Shown here one piece after another: positions 34,560-46,374 of a stretch of DNA of 64,000 nucleotides. Made by a program: the position numbers and the translations under genes. The DNA is from Dryocosmus kuriphilus (Eukaryota > Arthropoda > Insecta > Hymenoptera > Cynipidae): contig CM076196.1 of NCBI GenBank assembly GCA_038277395.1, positions 129,639,410-129,703,409 on the forward strand, read 5' to 3'. The notes under the pieces are model-generated. The model was not told where the DNA came from. It was given only the letters and a program-made list of their open reading frames with translations, and did not search any database. The number at the start of each line of letters is the position of its first letter. The first letter of the stretch is position 1.

Positions 34560-35595
34560 CAGGTGTTTAGTAAAACCACTTTTTGAACTGCTGCCTATAA
34601 TAGCCTACAGCTGACTCCTAGATGTTTGAGATATTCAATGCATTTTGCGTGCACATTGCCTGTAGCTGAAATCACAATAATAGAATGAATAAATGCCTGT
34701 TTCACATTCCTCCAAATTATCTTACTTCATCATTTGGCTCGTTATACGTTTGTATTGGTTGCCTGTCGGTTAAGTGGACAAACAATGTGGAAGATGATCT
34801 AGACTTTACCTCCATTTTACTCGCGCATTACGATGTCGCTTCGGATTGATTGGCTTGGATCAGGGGGGTGACACGATTTTTGCTTTTGCATTGATCTGCC
34901 GGTTATCCATCATTGGAGGGAGAGGGGGGGGGGGGCATCGATTTATATGTCATGATTGTCGATCAGGGTATGACTCAAACCCAGTAAAAAAGGTGCTTTT
35001 TTCCGTTCTGAAAAATGACGTTAAACATTGGCAGCAAGAAATTAGGCGGACCAAAAATGATGTTGTTGTTAAACCTGGACAGCCGGTTTGTTGAGATTAT
35101 TTTTTAAAGGATGATATTATTTGTAAAAGGAAAGTTTCAACTCCTGATTTAACACTTATGGCGATATGTATTACGATTTGCTTTTACCGACATTTTATTC
35201 GTCTTATTTACGAAATTCTAGATTATTGCGATAATGATATTTTTAATAAAGTATTAAAATTTTTCAAATACTTCAAGCTCCTTATTATCGTTTAAAAAGT
35301 CTGTAAACAGATAAAAGTATAACTGATTATCTCAAAGCTGTATTGAAAAGAAACACAAATCAAAGTCTTGAACTAGCGATCATTTTAAACATTCGTTTAC
35401 AATCATATTAAATAATAAATTACGTATTAAAGTAAATTATAATGGTAAAATCTTGATTTTTTTTTTGCTGTCGGAATGTTATAGGAATGTTATTCGTATC
35501 ATTTTGAAATGTTTCTAAAATATCTGAATGTTTTACTTTTTCTAATATTTTTTATTAGGTATTTCAGAATTCTTTGACAATAAATTTCACTTTAT
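34560..35595. other. No gene seen
   Basis: AT-rich after a short G-rich stretch (34918-34936). A 13-base word TCAGGGGGGTGAC at 34860 has an inverted partner at 40730. Confidence 0.5.
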
Positions 35596-35599
35596 TCGA

Positions 35600-37070
35600 C
35601 GAGTTTTTACATTCTCATCTCAATGAGGAGGTATTCGTTTTATGTGAAAACTGACTTTCGCCGATTTCATCAAATCTCGACGTTTCACGACCCCCTGAAT
35701 CCGAAAAAACATTCGAAGGACTAATCGGATTGGATTGCGCTTTAGCATACTTCTTTAAGACGTAAAAAGTGAGGATGGGTTCGTTAATCAACGGTGTTTG
35801 ATCAGTGGTTATGGTTTTAACCATCTAAAACGGTTTTCACAAAATCAAGAAATCAATTTTCCGGCTAAACTATGCAAGATGCAAGAAAAACGGCAGCAGA
35901 GAGTAAAATTGTCCATCTCAAAAAAATCTACCAATTTTGTTTAAAATATTTTTTTGATAAAATGCACGGTTTTTGTTTTAATCGAGAAAACGTTAATAAA
36001 AAGAAAAAACTGTGGTTTATTGCCAAAATATTCAAGATAAGAAAAAATGATATCAAACAAAGTTGTTCATCTAAAAAATATCTACAGATTTTAATTTAAC
36101 CATTTTTTGATAAAATGCACTGTTTTTGTTTTAATCCAGAAAACGTTATTAAAAATTAGAAACTGCGGTTTCTTGCCAAAATATTCAAGTTACGAAAAAA
36201 ATTATAATGAACAAAGTTGTTCAGCTCAAAAAATCAACAAATTTTGTATGAAGCATTTTCTGATAAAATGCACGGTTTGTGTTTTAATCGAGAAAACGTT
36301 ATTAAAAATTAAAAATTCAAATTTCCCGACAAACTATGGAAGATATGAAAAAAATTATAATAAACAAAGTTGTTCAACTCGAAAATATTACAAATTTTCT
36401 GCCCATAATTTTTTTGAACAGAAGCATAGTTTTTGAGTGATTCGTGAAATATGTTATTAAATAGAAACAAATCCACTTTTCAGCAAAACTATGCGAGATA
36501 CGAGAAAATATTAACAAGCAGAATTGTTCATCTTAAAAATATCTACAAATTTTCTGAATACCATTTTTTGATCCAACGCATAGTTTATTCATGAAACGTA
36601 TAATAGTTGTTTAAATCAAAAAAATACATTACTATAAAGTTAATAAGAAAGTTAGTAAAGGTTATTAAAAAATCTGCCCGCAACTCAGGCGCATTCTCAT
36701 CACGTTTCTCACGCTTGCCAGTCGATTAAAGTATATTAAAAACGTGAATTTCTTAATTTTTTACATAGTTTGGTTGAAAAATGAAATTTTTGCATTTTCA
36801 TTAGACAAGGTATTAGATTTATGTAAAATTTTAATCTTGCAGTTTTCATCAAATCTCCACGTTTTGAGACCCTCTGAGTAAGAAATAACGGTTTTTACGA
36901 CGGTGTCTCTCTGTCTGTTGTCGTCGTCTTTGTCGTCGTCGTGTCGTCTGTTAACGCGATAACTTTTGAAAAGATCATCAGATTGGATTGCGCTTTGGCA
37001 TACTTCTTCACGGCCCAAAAATAAAGGACGAGTTCGTTGAAAACCCACATTTAACACTTTTTTGTCACAC
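35600..37070 (-). repeat. ~155-bp satellite units with GAC-rich end modules, copy 2 (inverted)
   Basis: Read on the minus strand, two end modules flank a tandem array. The module at about 36780-37070 has GCGCAATCCAATC, a long GAC-rich run and GGAGATTTGATGAAAAC. The array has units of about 155 bases (marker GCATAGTTT or TGCACGGTTT at about 36579, 36423, 36269, 36116 and 35962). The module at about 35600-35870 has GCGCAATCCAATCC, GAGATTTGATGAAATCGGCG and GAGATGAGAATG. A fragment of the same family lies at about 39535-39615. Confidence 0.82.
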
Positions 37071-37394
37071 TTTTGTAAAATTACATACATGCCAGACTGG
37101 CGTGGTCGCCACCATGGCGAGAAAATTTATTATCAAACATAAAGGGTTACAGGTCATTTTTCCGATTCCACTTTACCGAACGACCATTTTTCCGACATCC
37201 GATTTTCCCGAGAAAAAAAAGTCTGATTCTATTTTTCCGACAACCGATATTCCGCATGTGCAACTTCCGATAATAAAAAAAAAAATAATAACAAGGTATA
37301 TATTTTATATATTTTTATAATGTTTATGTGGAAAATTGTTACAATATGAAATATATTCATATAGTAATATAGTGTGAAATCAGTCGTAGATATT

Positions 37395-39002
37395 CTATTC
37401 TAACTTCTGTCCTGTCCTCTGATATTTATGGTAGTCCCCGACTACTGCGCGCAATCTGTTTTGGAGGTCAATCCACTTTTTTCTTGGTGCTGCCTTAACT
37501 CGTCGTCCAAGTCGCAATTCCGTCATCATGATCTCAGTATCTGCCTGCTCCTTTTGAAATTCAGTGAGTACCGAGTATAGGTCAGGGTGGTCTTTGCCGA
37601 TGACGATTCTAAAGCGGTTGTGCCAACCCTCACTGAGATTGTTCGTCTTATGAGAGCCCTCAATTGCAGCGTCATGCTGATTCCATAAAGACGGTTCGTA
37701 TCTAGGAGGAACAGCTCTTCTTCGCCCTCTTCCCGGCTTACCAATAACGTATGTCTCCCCAAAAATATTCTAAAACAGGCAGAATATCCTCGACGACATG
37801 TTCCTCCAGAAGGCCGAAACACCGTGTCACGTCATCAACAGGAACATATGCCAACGCCAATGTCATGTGCATCTGTGTGCGGATTGAGTCGTCATCTGGA
37901 TTGCAGTATGCCTGTTGTAAACCGACATCCTGGACTTTTCTGTAGGAGGACTGAGACAGGTGAAAGAAGCAGGAGGAGAATGGAACGTCCGGAAAAATCT
38001 CGTCGCAGGCGTTTATTATTGCTTTCTCAAAGTCGGACATAATTTTGCGAGGGTAGAAGTTCTGTATGCGAAATCCTTCTGCAGCATCTTTCACTGCCCG
38101 AAGTACTGCGGCATACTGTGCAGTTGACTTTGATGACAGCAGAGCGTACACTAGCGGGAACGCAACAACTTCAACATCGCCAGTTCGTTGTTCCCGCTGC
38201 ACCGTCCCCAGTATGGTAAACACCTGAGTAAAAATCGTTGGCGCTACCTACAAACGAATGATGTAATGGTTATGCTGTACACATCAAATTATACAACCTA
38301 TGAACCTGTAAATGAATGCTGCTTACCTTAAAAGTACCGTCGAGAAACCACACGTCGCTTTGCGCAAGAACTTCAATGTTTTTCCTTGTAGCAAACACAA
38401 TAACACGCTCCTCTGCATTGCCAGAGTCATAAATAAGGAATTTTTCATCCGTGAGTGTCCTTTGGAATTTATCGGGCAGCTCGTCAAAGTCGGTTAAGGA
38501 CTTAGGATTTGGAGGCATGTGTTTACGTCGTATGCGTCGTACTGACTTTTTTATATTCTCCCGTAGTGGGAGTTGAGAAAGCACGCCTGTCATAATAAAA
38601 AATAATAATAATAATAATAAAATAAACGAATTAAATATCATTAAAGTTAAAGATAAGCGTACCTTCTGACACGGAAGCTAGTTCCGTACGGAGTAACTGA
38701 GCCGGAGGTTGCTCAGGATGATCTTGTGCCTTACGCTTTAAACTGTATTTAACCTTTTCAGCACTGCATTCGTTGAAGTTGGGTGGGTGAGTATGAGAGG
38801 TTACACTAGGGTGTTTTATGACAACTAGTGGTTCACCATCGCGCGGATTGTTTGTAACTGCTCTGACAGTGCAATCTTTAGAGTTACGAAGCCGCATGCA
38901 CTCCCAGTGTCGTTTTTCTCCAATTCTTTTGCTATGGTAGAAGACGTAACCATCAAGGAGGAGTTTATTTCCGACAATTTCAGCAGTAGTATCGGCACTC
39001 AT
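37395..39002 (-). pseudogene. FLYWCH/MULE transposase, three exons, one frameshift
   Basis: Moves the surrounding DNA element. Exon 1 (39002-38663) starts MSADTTAEIVG and carries a FLYWCH zinc finger: YVFYHSKRIGEKRHWEC, a second Cys in KDC, and HTHPP. Intron 1 (38662-38587, GT...AG, 76 bases) and intron 2 (38326-38248, GT...AG, 79 bases) both join coding frames exactly. Exon 2 ends in the first catalytic motif FLDGTFK. Exon 3 brings MSDFEKA (second Asp), CFFHLSQ, and NNLSEGWHNRF (likely catalytic Glu). A 1-base excess in TTTTTGGGG near 37757-37765 shifts the frame; otherwise the reading is open to the TAG at 37395. So the copy is nearly intact and young. Confidence 0.88.
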
Positions 39003-39164
39003 TGTATAATTAAAAAAGTTTAATGTAAGAAAAGCTTGTAAAAAATCGATTGTAAGAGATCGAACAAATGTAATATGAACTGTGAAAGTGAGCAGCAAAC
39101 CGAATGAAGTGTGTGAAACATTGTAAATAAAAACAGTTAGCTTGTTACCATGGAAAAGAATGTT

Positions 39165-39416
39165 CGAAAAAATTCGTTCGAAAAATTGAATCGGACTTTT
39201 ACGCGATCGGAATAATATATTCGGAAAAAAAAAAGCAATCGGAAAAATAGAGTCGGAATAATTAAATGTCGGAATTTTGGCCATTCGGATAAATTGATAT
39301 TCGGAAAAATGGATTCGGAAAAAAAGCAATCGGAAAAATAGAGTCGGAATAATTAAATGTCGGAATTTTGGTCATTCGGATAAATTGATATTCGGAAAAA
39401 TGGATTCGGAAAAATG
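39165..39416. repeat. Subterminal repeats of the MULE, right side
   Basis: A block of about 105 bases (GCAATCGGAAAAATAGAGTC to ATGGATTCGGAAAAA) is present twice in tandem at about 39233-39320 and 39325-39416, differing at very few bases. It is built of CGGAAAAAT-type words about every 10-20 bases. The left end holds the inverted form in fewer copies. Such dense subterminal words are probable transposase binding sites. Confidence 0.8.
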
Positions 39417-39419
39417 GGC

Positions 39420-40830
39420 GTATACCAACATTAAAGTATTGAATACTTTTACTTAAAGATTTGTTGAGAACTTAATGAAGGTTCCTTTTAAAGGATAATA
39501 TAGTTTATATATTTAAATATTAATTTTAACTAACAGTTATGGTTTTATCCATCAAAAACGGTTTTTAAAAATCAAAAAATCCATTTTCCGGGTAAACTAT
39601 TCTATATACGAAAAAATTTTAATTCTATTATTTTAATTCTATTTTTTGGTCAAAATATGCAACACCTGCATTGTGTAAATTTAGCAAAACGTAGAAAATC
39701 ACAAAAAAATTATTACAAAAATTAAATAAAATTAAATAAAAGTTAAATAAATTACAAAAAAAATTACTAATCGACAGTGGATTTAAGAAATATTTAATTG
39801 TCAAACGCGAAGCGCGAGGTTCATACATATCGAAGCGCGAAGCGCGACTACCACCTGATCGCGCGCCCTAGGCGCGTTCAATCTTGCGAGCCACATTTTT
39901 AGTGGTACGAATATCTGCGTTTATTTTTAGTAGTGACATTCCGACTGCAAGAAAATCATTATTTCACTATTATGGTTTGCTTTAATACTAACATTTATTA
40001 ATATTATTGTAACGAATGATTGATCTGGGCGATAGTTTAAAACTTTTATTTGTGTTTTTGTTTTTTATACACCTTTGAAATAAATTACTTTTGCCCTATT
40101 ATACATTCTTCTTAAAGACAATAAAGGGTGTAAAATATTTAAAAAATAGAGACTATTAAAAATTTTATTTGACTTACTATCACAATAACCTAAAATTTCG
40201 TAAACAATAAGAATATATCAGAATGTAAAAATCTAAGTAGTCATGTTAAAAGATTACAGTGTAAGCAAATTGTAATACATGCCGTCATAACTTCTTCATT
40301 GGGAGCTAAAATTTCCTTTTTTCAAATCGAAAATAAGGAACAATATATCGATCACCACAATTTGGATTGTCTTTTTTATACATAAAACAGCCCCAATCGT
40401 CAAATATACGATAAAATTGACATGTTACAATTTCTGTTTATAAAATTTAGACGTACTCTTTATATTTTACTCTACTGGAGGATTAAAAGTCTAATTGATA
40501 TTTTCTATGTATTCAGAGTATATTTATAATTCTAGATATTATTTTTTATCCCAGAAACAGTTAATCCTTGTTTAGTTCATGCTAAAATTTTTTAACCTAT
40601 CAACAAACATCAAAATAAATGGAGAAACTACGAAAATACTAAATCTCCCTCGATTCTAATACTGTGTGGCACCAGTGTTTCACGACTCGCCGCTCTTCAC
40701 AAAACCGGCACGCAGCATTTCTACGCTGAGTCACCCCCCTGATTGGATATAATGATCAGTTTCGACTTATGTATTAATATTATTATTAACATTAACCTGT
40801 AATGGGTCCAAGAACGAGTTTGACTTTTTA
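39420..40830. other. No gene seen
   Basis: AT-rich DNA with a fragment of the 155-bp family end at 39535-39615 and a GC-rich short palindromic stretch around 39828-39880 (GCGCGAAG-type words). Confidence 0.5.
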
Positions 40831-40833
40831 AAA

Positions 40834-40967
40834 AGGGGTGTCAGGGCGACTATTCTTTATTCTCTACAGTGATTAATATCGTTTAGAACTGACGCGCTGG
40901 GCCAAAGCGCTACACTATATAGCCTTTTTATCTTATCTAAGGGCGTGGGCGTATGCCAATGTTACAC
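40834..40967 (-). repeat. 3' LTR of element B
   Basis: Read on the minus strand it starts TGTAACATTGGCATACGCCC and contains AATAAAGAATAGT, a polyadenylation signal in the expected place. It matches 48698-48846 over nearly its whole length with few differences. LTRs near 140 bases are short for the group, so the true ends may extend further. Confidence 0.8.
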
Positions 40968-41169
40968 CCCCGTTGTTAGATACAGTTTAGTCCCTAAACC
41001 CTTTATGAAAATCTAATCTTTCTGTTTCTAATTTGCGAAGGTGTTTCTTTTACTGAAGAAACATTGGAGTAAATGACAGTTGGCAAAGGAGCGTTATGTA
41101 CGTTTGCTTTTACGCAGAATAAACAGATTTTTTTAAGTATACATTTCGATATAAAATTCCAAAGTCCGC

Positions 41170-42109
41170 ATTTATAGAATGTAAATAACGTAACTGATAT
41201 TAGACTAGCATACCCATAACCATTCGTAGGCTTTCTCTGTTCATGTTAAAAGCCGGTGATGACTTCCTATTTTATTTAACAAGTTCTCAGTATCGTCGAG
41301 GCTTAATCTCATTTGTTTTATTACGTCGACATTAATTTCCCTAGGTAAAGTGTTCAAATGGTCTTTTAATATATCTAAAGAATTTTTATCGTACGTCACA
41401 TTGTAGGTTTTGTTGCTTACAAAAGATTTTTTATACTCTATGTATATTTTTTGCTAAATACTGCACGTTATTTGTCATAATTTTACAACCTGATCTTTGG
41501 ACTAGCGCATTTTCGGTTAACATTACTGTAGTCAGTGAGCCTTTGCATGTGATATCTAGGCTAAGTCTATGTGTAGGAAGTATTTTGTATCCTCTGTTTG
41601 TCAATATGTAGCTTTCACTATGAAATTTAAAGGGCGAGGAGATACACTTAGCTTATTCTTTTGATTTTTCAATTATACTAGCATCGCCGTTGTCTGTGTC
41701 TATTAGTCTATAGTTTGGCTGGTTTCGATAACAAATTTTTTAATCACCTAAATCTTTACATTTATTTAGACTATCCCTGTCGGTCGGTACGTATTCATTT
41801 TTTGTCTGAAAGATAAATTCGTGTTCGAGGATGAGGGCAAAGCGGGTGTTTTGGATCCTTTGTGTACTCTTTACTCTCTAATATAGGTATTCTGATGACA
41901 TATATGAGGGAGTTTTTGACAAGGGCTACATTAATCTCACTGATGTCGATAATGTATTGATAACTTTCGGGGTCAGCGTCCGAATGATATCTAGTATTGT
42001 GTATTATCTCAAATTCTCGATTAGTGCCCGTCAAAATTTGAGGTGTCAATATTTGGGGATGTACAATTCCATATTTTCCGTCATTAATTGCTGTTAATAA
42101 TGTATTCAT
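41170..42109 (-). pseudogene. env: Env of element B, C-terminal part
   Basis: Continues the Env interrupted by the LINE. The first piece (42109-41795) has the insect Env middle pattern: IVHPQIL, YQYIIDISEINVALV, LIYVIRIPIL, HPLCPHP. Further pieces in the same and shifted frames to about 41300 carry Cys-containing words (KCKDLGD, SGCKIM) and a typical leucine-rich stretch before the membrane segment. Several stops and frameshifts are present. Belongs to the Env type related to baculovirus F and the Drosophila gypsy Env. Confidence 0.7.
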
Positions 42110-42124
42110 TCCCTTTTACGGGTT

Positions 42125-44036
42125 TGAGAGTCATTACATAAACATCACATCTTTACATCCAGCGCAGATTTTACAAATACTTATTCCTATACATTATCCT
42201 ATATGTACATAACTTCTCAATCTTTAATCTAAATCTACGCACTGCCGCTCGAGACCTTGGGCTTCCGTTTCCTCTCGCTATTTTCATTCTATTGATGGTA
42301 CATTAATCCTCGACTCTACTGACTTTTCTTTTGCCTTTATACGAATCATTTTGGCTCTTCTCTACCCTGTATGACCTGCTCTTTCTCTCAGCCTTTCCAA
42401 TTTCTTCATCCATCCCTAGCACATTCCAAAAAACTACTTTAATCCCTTTTTCGCACTCTCTTTCCCTTCTCCCCACATTCTTTCTATCTCGTTCGCAAAC
42501 CGCGGCGCTACTACTCTGTTCTTAGTCACCTCTGCTCCCTTTCGACCTTGAGACCGCTCTCCTATTTTCAAGTCCTCTCTCTCTTCGTCCCATATCCACA
42601 CCGTCTCATTCACCCACAACATGTCTCTCCCAAACCAAACTCTATTCCCTTTTTCTCCTCTCCTCCCAAGACCTCTCTCCTATTAACCATCTTTTCCTTC
42701 TCTCCCTCCATGTCATATCTTCATCAATTCTTTCTTTTCTTCCCCTAAGCATCTTCTTTTTCCTCATTACCTCTCTCCTCTCCACTTCACTTCCCAGCTT
42801 GACTAAGTACATCCTCGTTTTTTCTCCTGTCTTGTTGCCCAACCCCTTTATCTCCTGCACCCTGACATTTGCCCCTATGTCCCTCAAAAGTTTCTCTACC
42901 TTCTTCTTTCCCGTTTCGCTTTCTACTTGCAATCCTTTTATAAAGATATGTCTCCTTTTCTCTTCCCTTTCAAACCCCTCCATTTTCCTTTCTAACCCAC
43001 GTACTCTACTTTTCATTCTCTCATTCGCCTCTCAAGTTCACATCTCCCTCTTCCCCGTCCCCACTACCTATCCCCTTACGATTCTCTTGACATTCAGCTC
43101 TGCATTCTAAGTTACGTACCCTCTCTTCTACCTGCCTTATTACCTTTCTCCTCTCTTCCTGCTTTCTTCTCTGTGCCTCCTCCATCCTCTCTAATTTTTG
43201 CCATACTTTTTCTTTATCTTTCTTCCAGCATTTTGCCCATTTCTCCCATTTCTCTTTTATCTTTACGACTATTCCCTCTGTTCCCCTCCCATGTTCCTTT
43301 TCTTCCGCTAGCCCTCTACTCAGTACCTTCTCTAACTCTCGGAACATATTTTCCATTGTGTCTTTTGTCTTATCTATAGCCTTATCCATGGCATTACTTG
43401 ACTTTAACACCTTATCAATTAATATACAAAACTCTAACCTCTCTGCGTCGCCCCCACTAGTCCCGCCTGCCCGGCTCGCCACTTCATTCATTGCACACTG
43501 GGTCCAGTCTCTAATTCCCTTCTTCAGGCAAGTATTGCCCTCTGGCGTTTTGTGGCCTTGGTCTCCTCGTAATCGGCCTATTACCCTGTGGCCTGCTACT
43601 CTCCTACCTTACCCACTTATCAACCTCTCGCTCCGCTCCCCACGCTACCCTCACCCGCCCTTTATCCTTCGCAATATTTTCACACAAAAAGACAGTAGTA
43701 ATTAACAATAACCAGACCTTACCTCACCATCCGTCTTCCCAGTCTCGTACAACTTCACTACCCTACTCCTTGTCCACCAAACTAACTAACTAACGTAACT
43801 AACTAACTAACTTAACATCTAACCTCACTCTTCAGCATGCACCATTGTTTCTCACTTTTTCCTTTCTTCCACCTTCCGCGACCCTTCCACTCATTCCTCC
43901 CACATACCAACTGCCATAACTCTACTCACAACCCTTTTTTTTCACCCCACACAACACTTATTCACCTCTAAAGCCAAAACGATCGCTCAAATTCCTACAC
44001 CCGTCCCACCACTATCAGCGCCGGAAACGAAACTAA
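42125..44036 (-). mobile_element. LINE (non-LTR retrotransposon), internally deleted, inserted in env of element B
   Basis: The env reading stops at about 44036 and resumes at about 42110. The block between is strongly GA-rich on the minus strand. It holds a 5' region with (TTAG)n near 43780-43815, ORF1, a few codons resembling the start of ORF2 (VVFWNVLG), then a sequence resembling the basic end of ORF2. So nearly all of ORF2, with endonuclease and RT, is missing. Such internally deleted copies must be moved by an intact relative. Confidence 0.75.
42434..43700 (-). pseudogene. LINE ORF1 protein
   Basis: RNA-binding chaperone of the LINE. The N-terminal part (43491-43021) is a long charged coiled coil (MENMFRELEKVLSRGLAEE, KLERMEEAQRRKQEERRK) and ends at a stop. 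After a frameshift, 43016-42642 continues with an RRM-like pattern typical of this ORF1 class: HIFIKGLQVESETGKKKVEKLL, IGANVRVQEIKGLG, MYLVKLGSEVERREVM, LRGRKERIDEDMTWRERR. The last part to 42434 reads VWIWDEEREDLK. Nonfunctional because of the frame breaks. The type is frequent in Hymenoptera as far as I recall. Confidence 0.8.
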
Positions 44037-44515
44037 TATTTTTGTGTGGTTTTGTAAAGCTGGAACTATATTTTTATTGTCAGCGTATACCTGGTCGAAC
44101 TCTTTGTTGATATTTTCGATATCTTTGTTGCTCAGGATTACGAATAAAGTTTTTGCTATATCTCCAACTGCATTTAATAATCCTTTTTTGGATCATTTGT
44201 ACCTAATACCTGATTGAGGAGTTGGTATTTATTTTTAACTCTCTCGTATCTTTCGCTCATCAAACTGATTTCTTTTCTTTCAGCGCAATTCGAGTTGCAC
44301 GCCCTAATAGCAAGTTGCATTGTTTCAAGTGCTACATCTAACCTTTGTTGAAAGCTGGTGTTGTTAATGTTTATAATTAGCTCCCAAGTTTCATGGTAAA
44401 GGTATGCTTTTCCTATCTTTTCGATGAATATGTTCCCGCTTATCGGTGTTAGGGTGTAGTTTCCTCTTGTATTCCAGATTTGCATCAGGATGGTTAATAA
44501 CGCCAGGATCTTCAT
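44036..44515 (-). pseudogene. env: Env of element B, N-terminal part
   Basis: The Met at 44515 begins a signal peptide (KILALLTILMQIWNT). The rest of the first frame (to 44174) has TWELIININNTSFQQRL, CNSNCAERK and RYERVKNKYQLLNQVLG, the usual order of the small N-terminal subunit of these Envs. A frameshift near 44185 leads to KKGLLNAVGDIAKTLF, the fusion-peptide-like start of the larger subunit; the furin motif before it has decayed. The reading ends at the LINE insertion point. It starts 2 bases after the pol stop. Confidence 0.75.
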
Positions 44516-44516
44516 T

Positions 44517-45540
44517 CTATAAAAAATAAGGCATGATCTGATTAGCGTGGATTCTCGTTTCTTCGTTATTAAATAAAGTAATATAATTATTGTTATCTAG
44601 TTTCTGAATTATTGTTGCAGGTCCTTTCCAGCTTGCAGGGAGTTTACTAGTTGTTTGGTGGTTGATAAATTTAACCAAATCTCCTGGATTATAGATAGAT
44701 TGCGGTATGACTTTCTGGGGATCTTGATACCTTTTATATTTTTCTTTCTGAAGTCGCAGTCTTTCCTTTATCCTTTGTAGATACTGTTTGTGCCTTTCCC
44801 TCCACATATCCAGTAAGTTCTGAAATTTTCAATTAGGGGTAGTAGGTAGGGTTGAAGGCAAATTGGAGTATGTTTTGCCAAAAGTGACTTGGAATGGGCT
44901 TACGCCAATTCCATCTTGCTTAGTGGTATTATAAGCGAGAGTAATAATTTTTAGTACTTGGTCCCACTCAGTTTGCGTATCTTGCATGCATGTCCTCAGT
45001 AAGTCTTTCAGAACTAAATGAGCCCTTTCTAAGCTACCGTTACTTTGAGGGTGATAGGTGGTTGTTTTCACATGCTTTATTTTGAACAGGTTCTCGAAGT
45101 TTTGCATTAATTCAGAAACAAAGTTTGATCCTTGATCTGTTAAGATAGATTTCGGGGCTCCGAGTATATAAATAAAATGATCGAAGAGTCACTCAATGAT
45201 AGATTCAGACCTAGCGTCTTTCAGTGGGATCAGCATCAAGTATTTAGTTAATTGATCTTGTATGCTGAGTATGTATTTGTTCCCATTCGTCGCGATGGGT
45301 AGAGGTCCAAAAATGTCCTTCGCTACTTTGTCATTAGGGTCAATAGGTGTGTTCGGTACAATAGCTTCGGCTTGTCTCTCAATTCGCACAGTCTTTTTGA
45401 TTTGGCAAACGGGGCACTTTTTTACATAGCTACAGATGTTTTTCTCCATATTTTTCCATTCTCCCATGTGTTTGGCTTTATATATAGTTTTATTTTCGCC
45501 GAAGTGTTGATTTGAAAAGGAGCCATGTACTTCCTTTAAT
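44517..45540 (-). pseudogene. pol: Integrase of element B
   Basis: Reading minus, the zinc-binding part (about 45540-45410) has HGSFSNQHFGENKTIYK and CPVCQIKK. The core has KDIFGPLPI (first Asp), LTDQGSNFVSELM (second Asp, near 45140) and NGSLERAH (catalytic Glu kept, near 45035). A stop near 45187 and one at about 44827 split it. The C-terminal part (44807-44517) has YNPGDLVKF, LPASWKGPATIIQKL and HANQIMPYFL, the family's C-terminal DNA-binding domain. Better preserved than the RT upstream. Confidence 0.85.
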
Positions 45541-45820
45541 ATTTTGAGTTTCTTTGATTGGTTAATTCACTTAAAGGTGAGAAGCAGTAATGTATGTTTA
45601 AATAATTTTCGTGTATTTGACCAAAGAAGTGGATGAATTGTTCAATTTTAATTTTTTCTAAAGGTGCTATGCTAGGATCCATGAAGTGTAACCTGCCCAT
45701 GGTCAATTTTTTATTTCTGAAATTCATTAGTGTATCATTAATATTCTTGTGAGGGGAGCCTGTTCTATTCGAAATTTCCGTCTTTGGTGAAAAAGACTGT
45801 GTATTTTTTAGATTCCTCAT
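45541..45820 (-). pseudogene. pol: Region before integrase, element B
   Basis: A 94-codon frame with no catalytic motif. FRNKKLTMGRLHF and FIHFFGQIHENYLNIHYCF resemble the segment between RNase H and integrase in Gypsy pol. It joins the truncated RT directly, so a deletion of about 1 kb has removed the RT palm end, thumb, connection and RNase H. Confidence 0.6.
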
Positions 45821-45834
45821 TCATAGGTATGTAT

Positions 45835-46330
45835 TTGATGGAATCTTGATGTAAGGTTGAAGGCGGAGAAAAATTTTGACTTACCCAGGTTATCTAAGAT
45901 ATCATCTATTACGGGTAAAGGGTAAGCATCTTGGTCAGTGTCGAGGTTTATTCCTCTATAGTCAGTGACCAATCGCAATTTTCCACCTTTCTTAGGAACT
46001 ACCCATATTGGTGAATTGCAAGGGGAGTTAGGTCTTATTATGCCTTGCTCAAGTAAAGAAGCTACTTTTTCTCTCACAAATTTTTGTTGACTTTCGGGCG
46101 GTTGATAAGTTTTGATGTTGATGATTTTATTTGACTTTAAAATGGTCTCGTGCTCCGTTAAATTAGTGCAAAGTATGGGATCCCCATCTAAGGTATATAC
46201 ATCTGTATATTGGGAAATTATTTACCAAATAGGATCTGCCAGTTTTGGTTCCACGTGTTCTAGGCGAGTTTTCTTTAACAGATTCAGAATTCTTGGACTG
46301 TTGTTCGTTTGAGCTTTCTTTATTTCCGTT
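45835..46330 (-). pseudogene. pol: Reverse transcriptase of element B, N-terminal part
   Basis: Starting near 46320 the reading has RLEHVEPKLADPIW, then KTYQPPESQQ, the usual lead-in to RT. The fingers and palm begin EKVASLLEQGIIRPNSPCNS, PIWVVPKKGGKLRLVTDYRG and LPVIDDILDNLGKSKFFSAF. It breaks off at SRFHQI before the catalytic YLDD box. The copy could not make DNA. Confidence 0.85.
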
Positions 46331-46374
46331 TCTGAAATTTTATTTATCTATTTTTTCCATAGTCAGCCACTCAG

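Larger units (their letters stand above)
37155..39416 (-). mobile_element. Phantom-like MULE DNA transposon
   Basis: A transposase gene on the minus strand is bracketed by inverted subterminal words. On the left (37155-37270) CATTTTTCCGA and variants occur about four times. On the right (about 39165-39416) the complement TCGGAAAAAT occurs many times. The outermost CATTTTTCCGA words at 37155 and 39416 face each other and mark the likely ends; sequence outside them shows no certain target duplication. FLYWCH-containing MULEs of insects have been described as Phantom; the assignment to that group is inference. Confidence 0.8.

Noticed and set aside
34860..40742. 13-bp inverted pair TCAGGGGGGTGAC as ends of a 5.9-kb element
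   Set aside because: Flanking similarity is weak and the block between holds unrelated elements; the pair may be chance in G-rich words.
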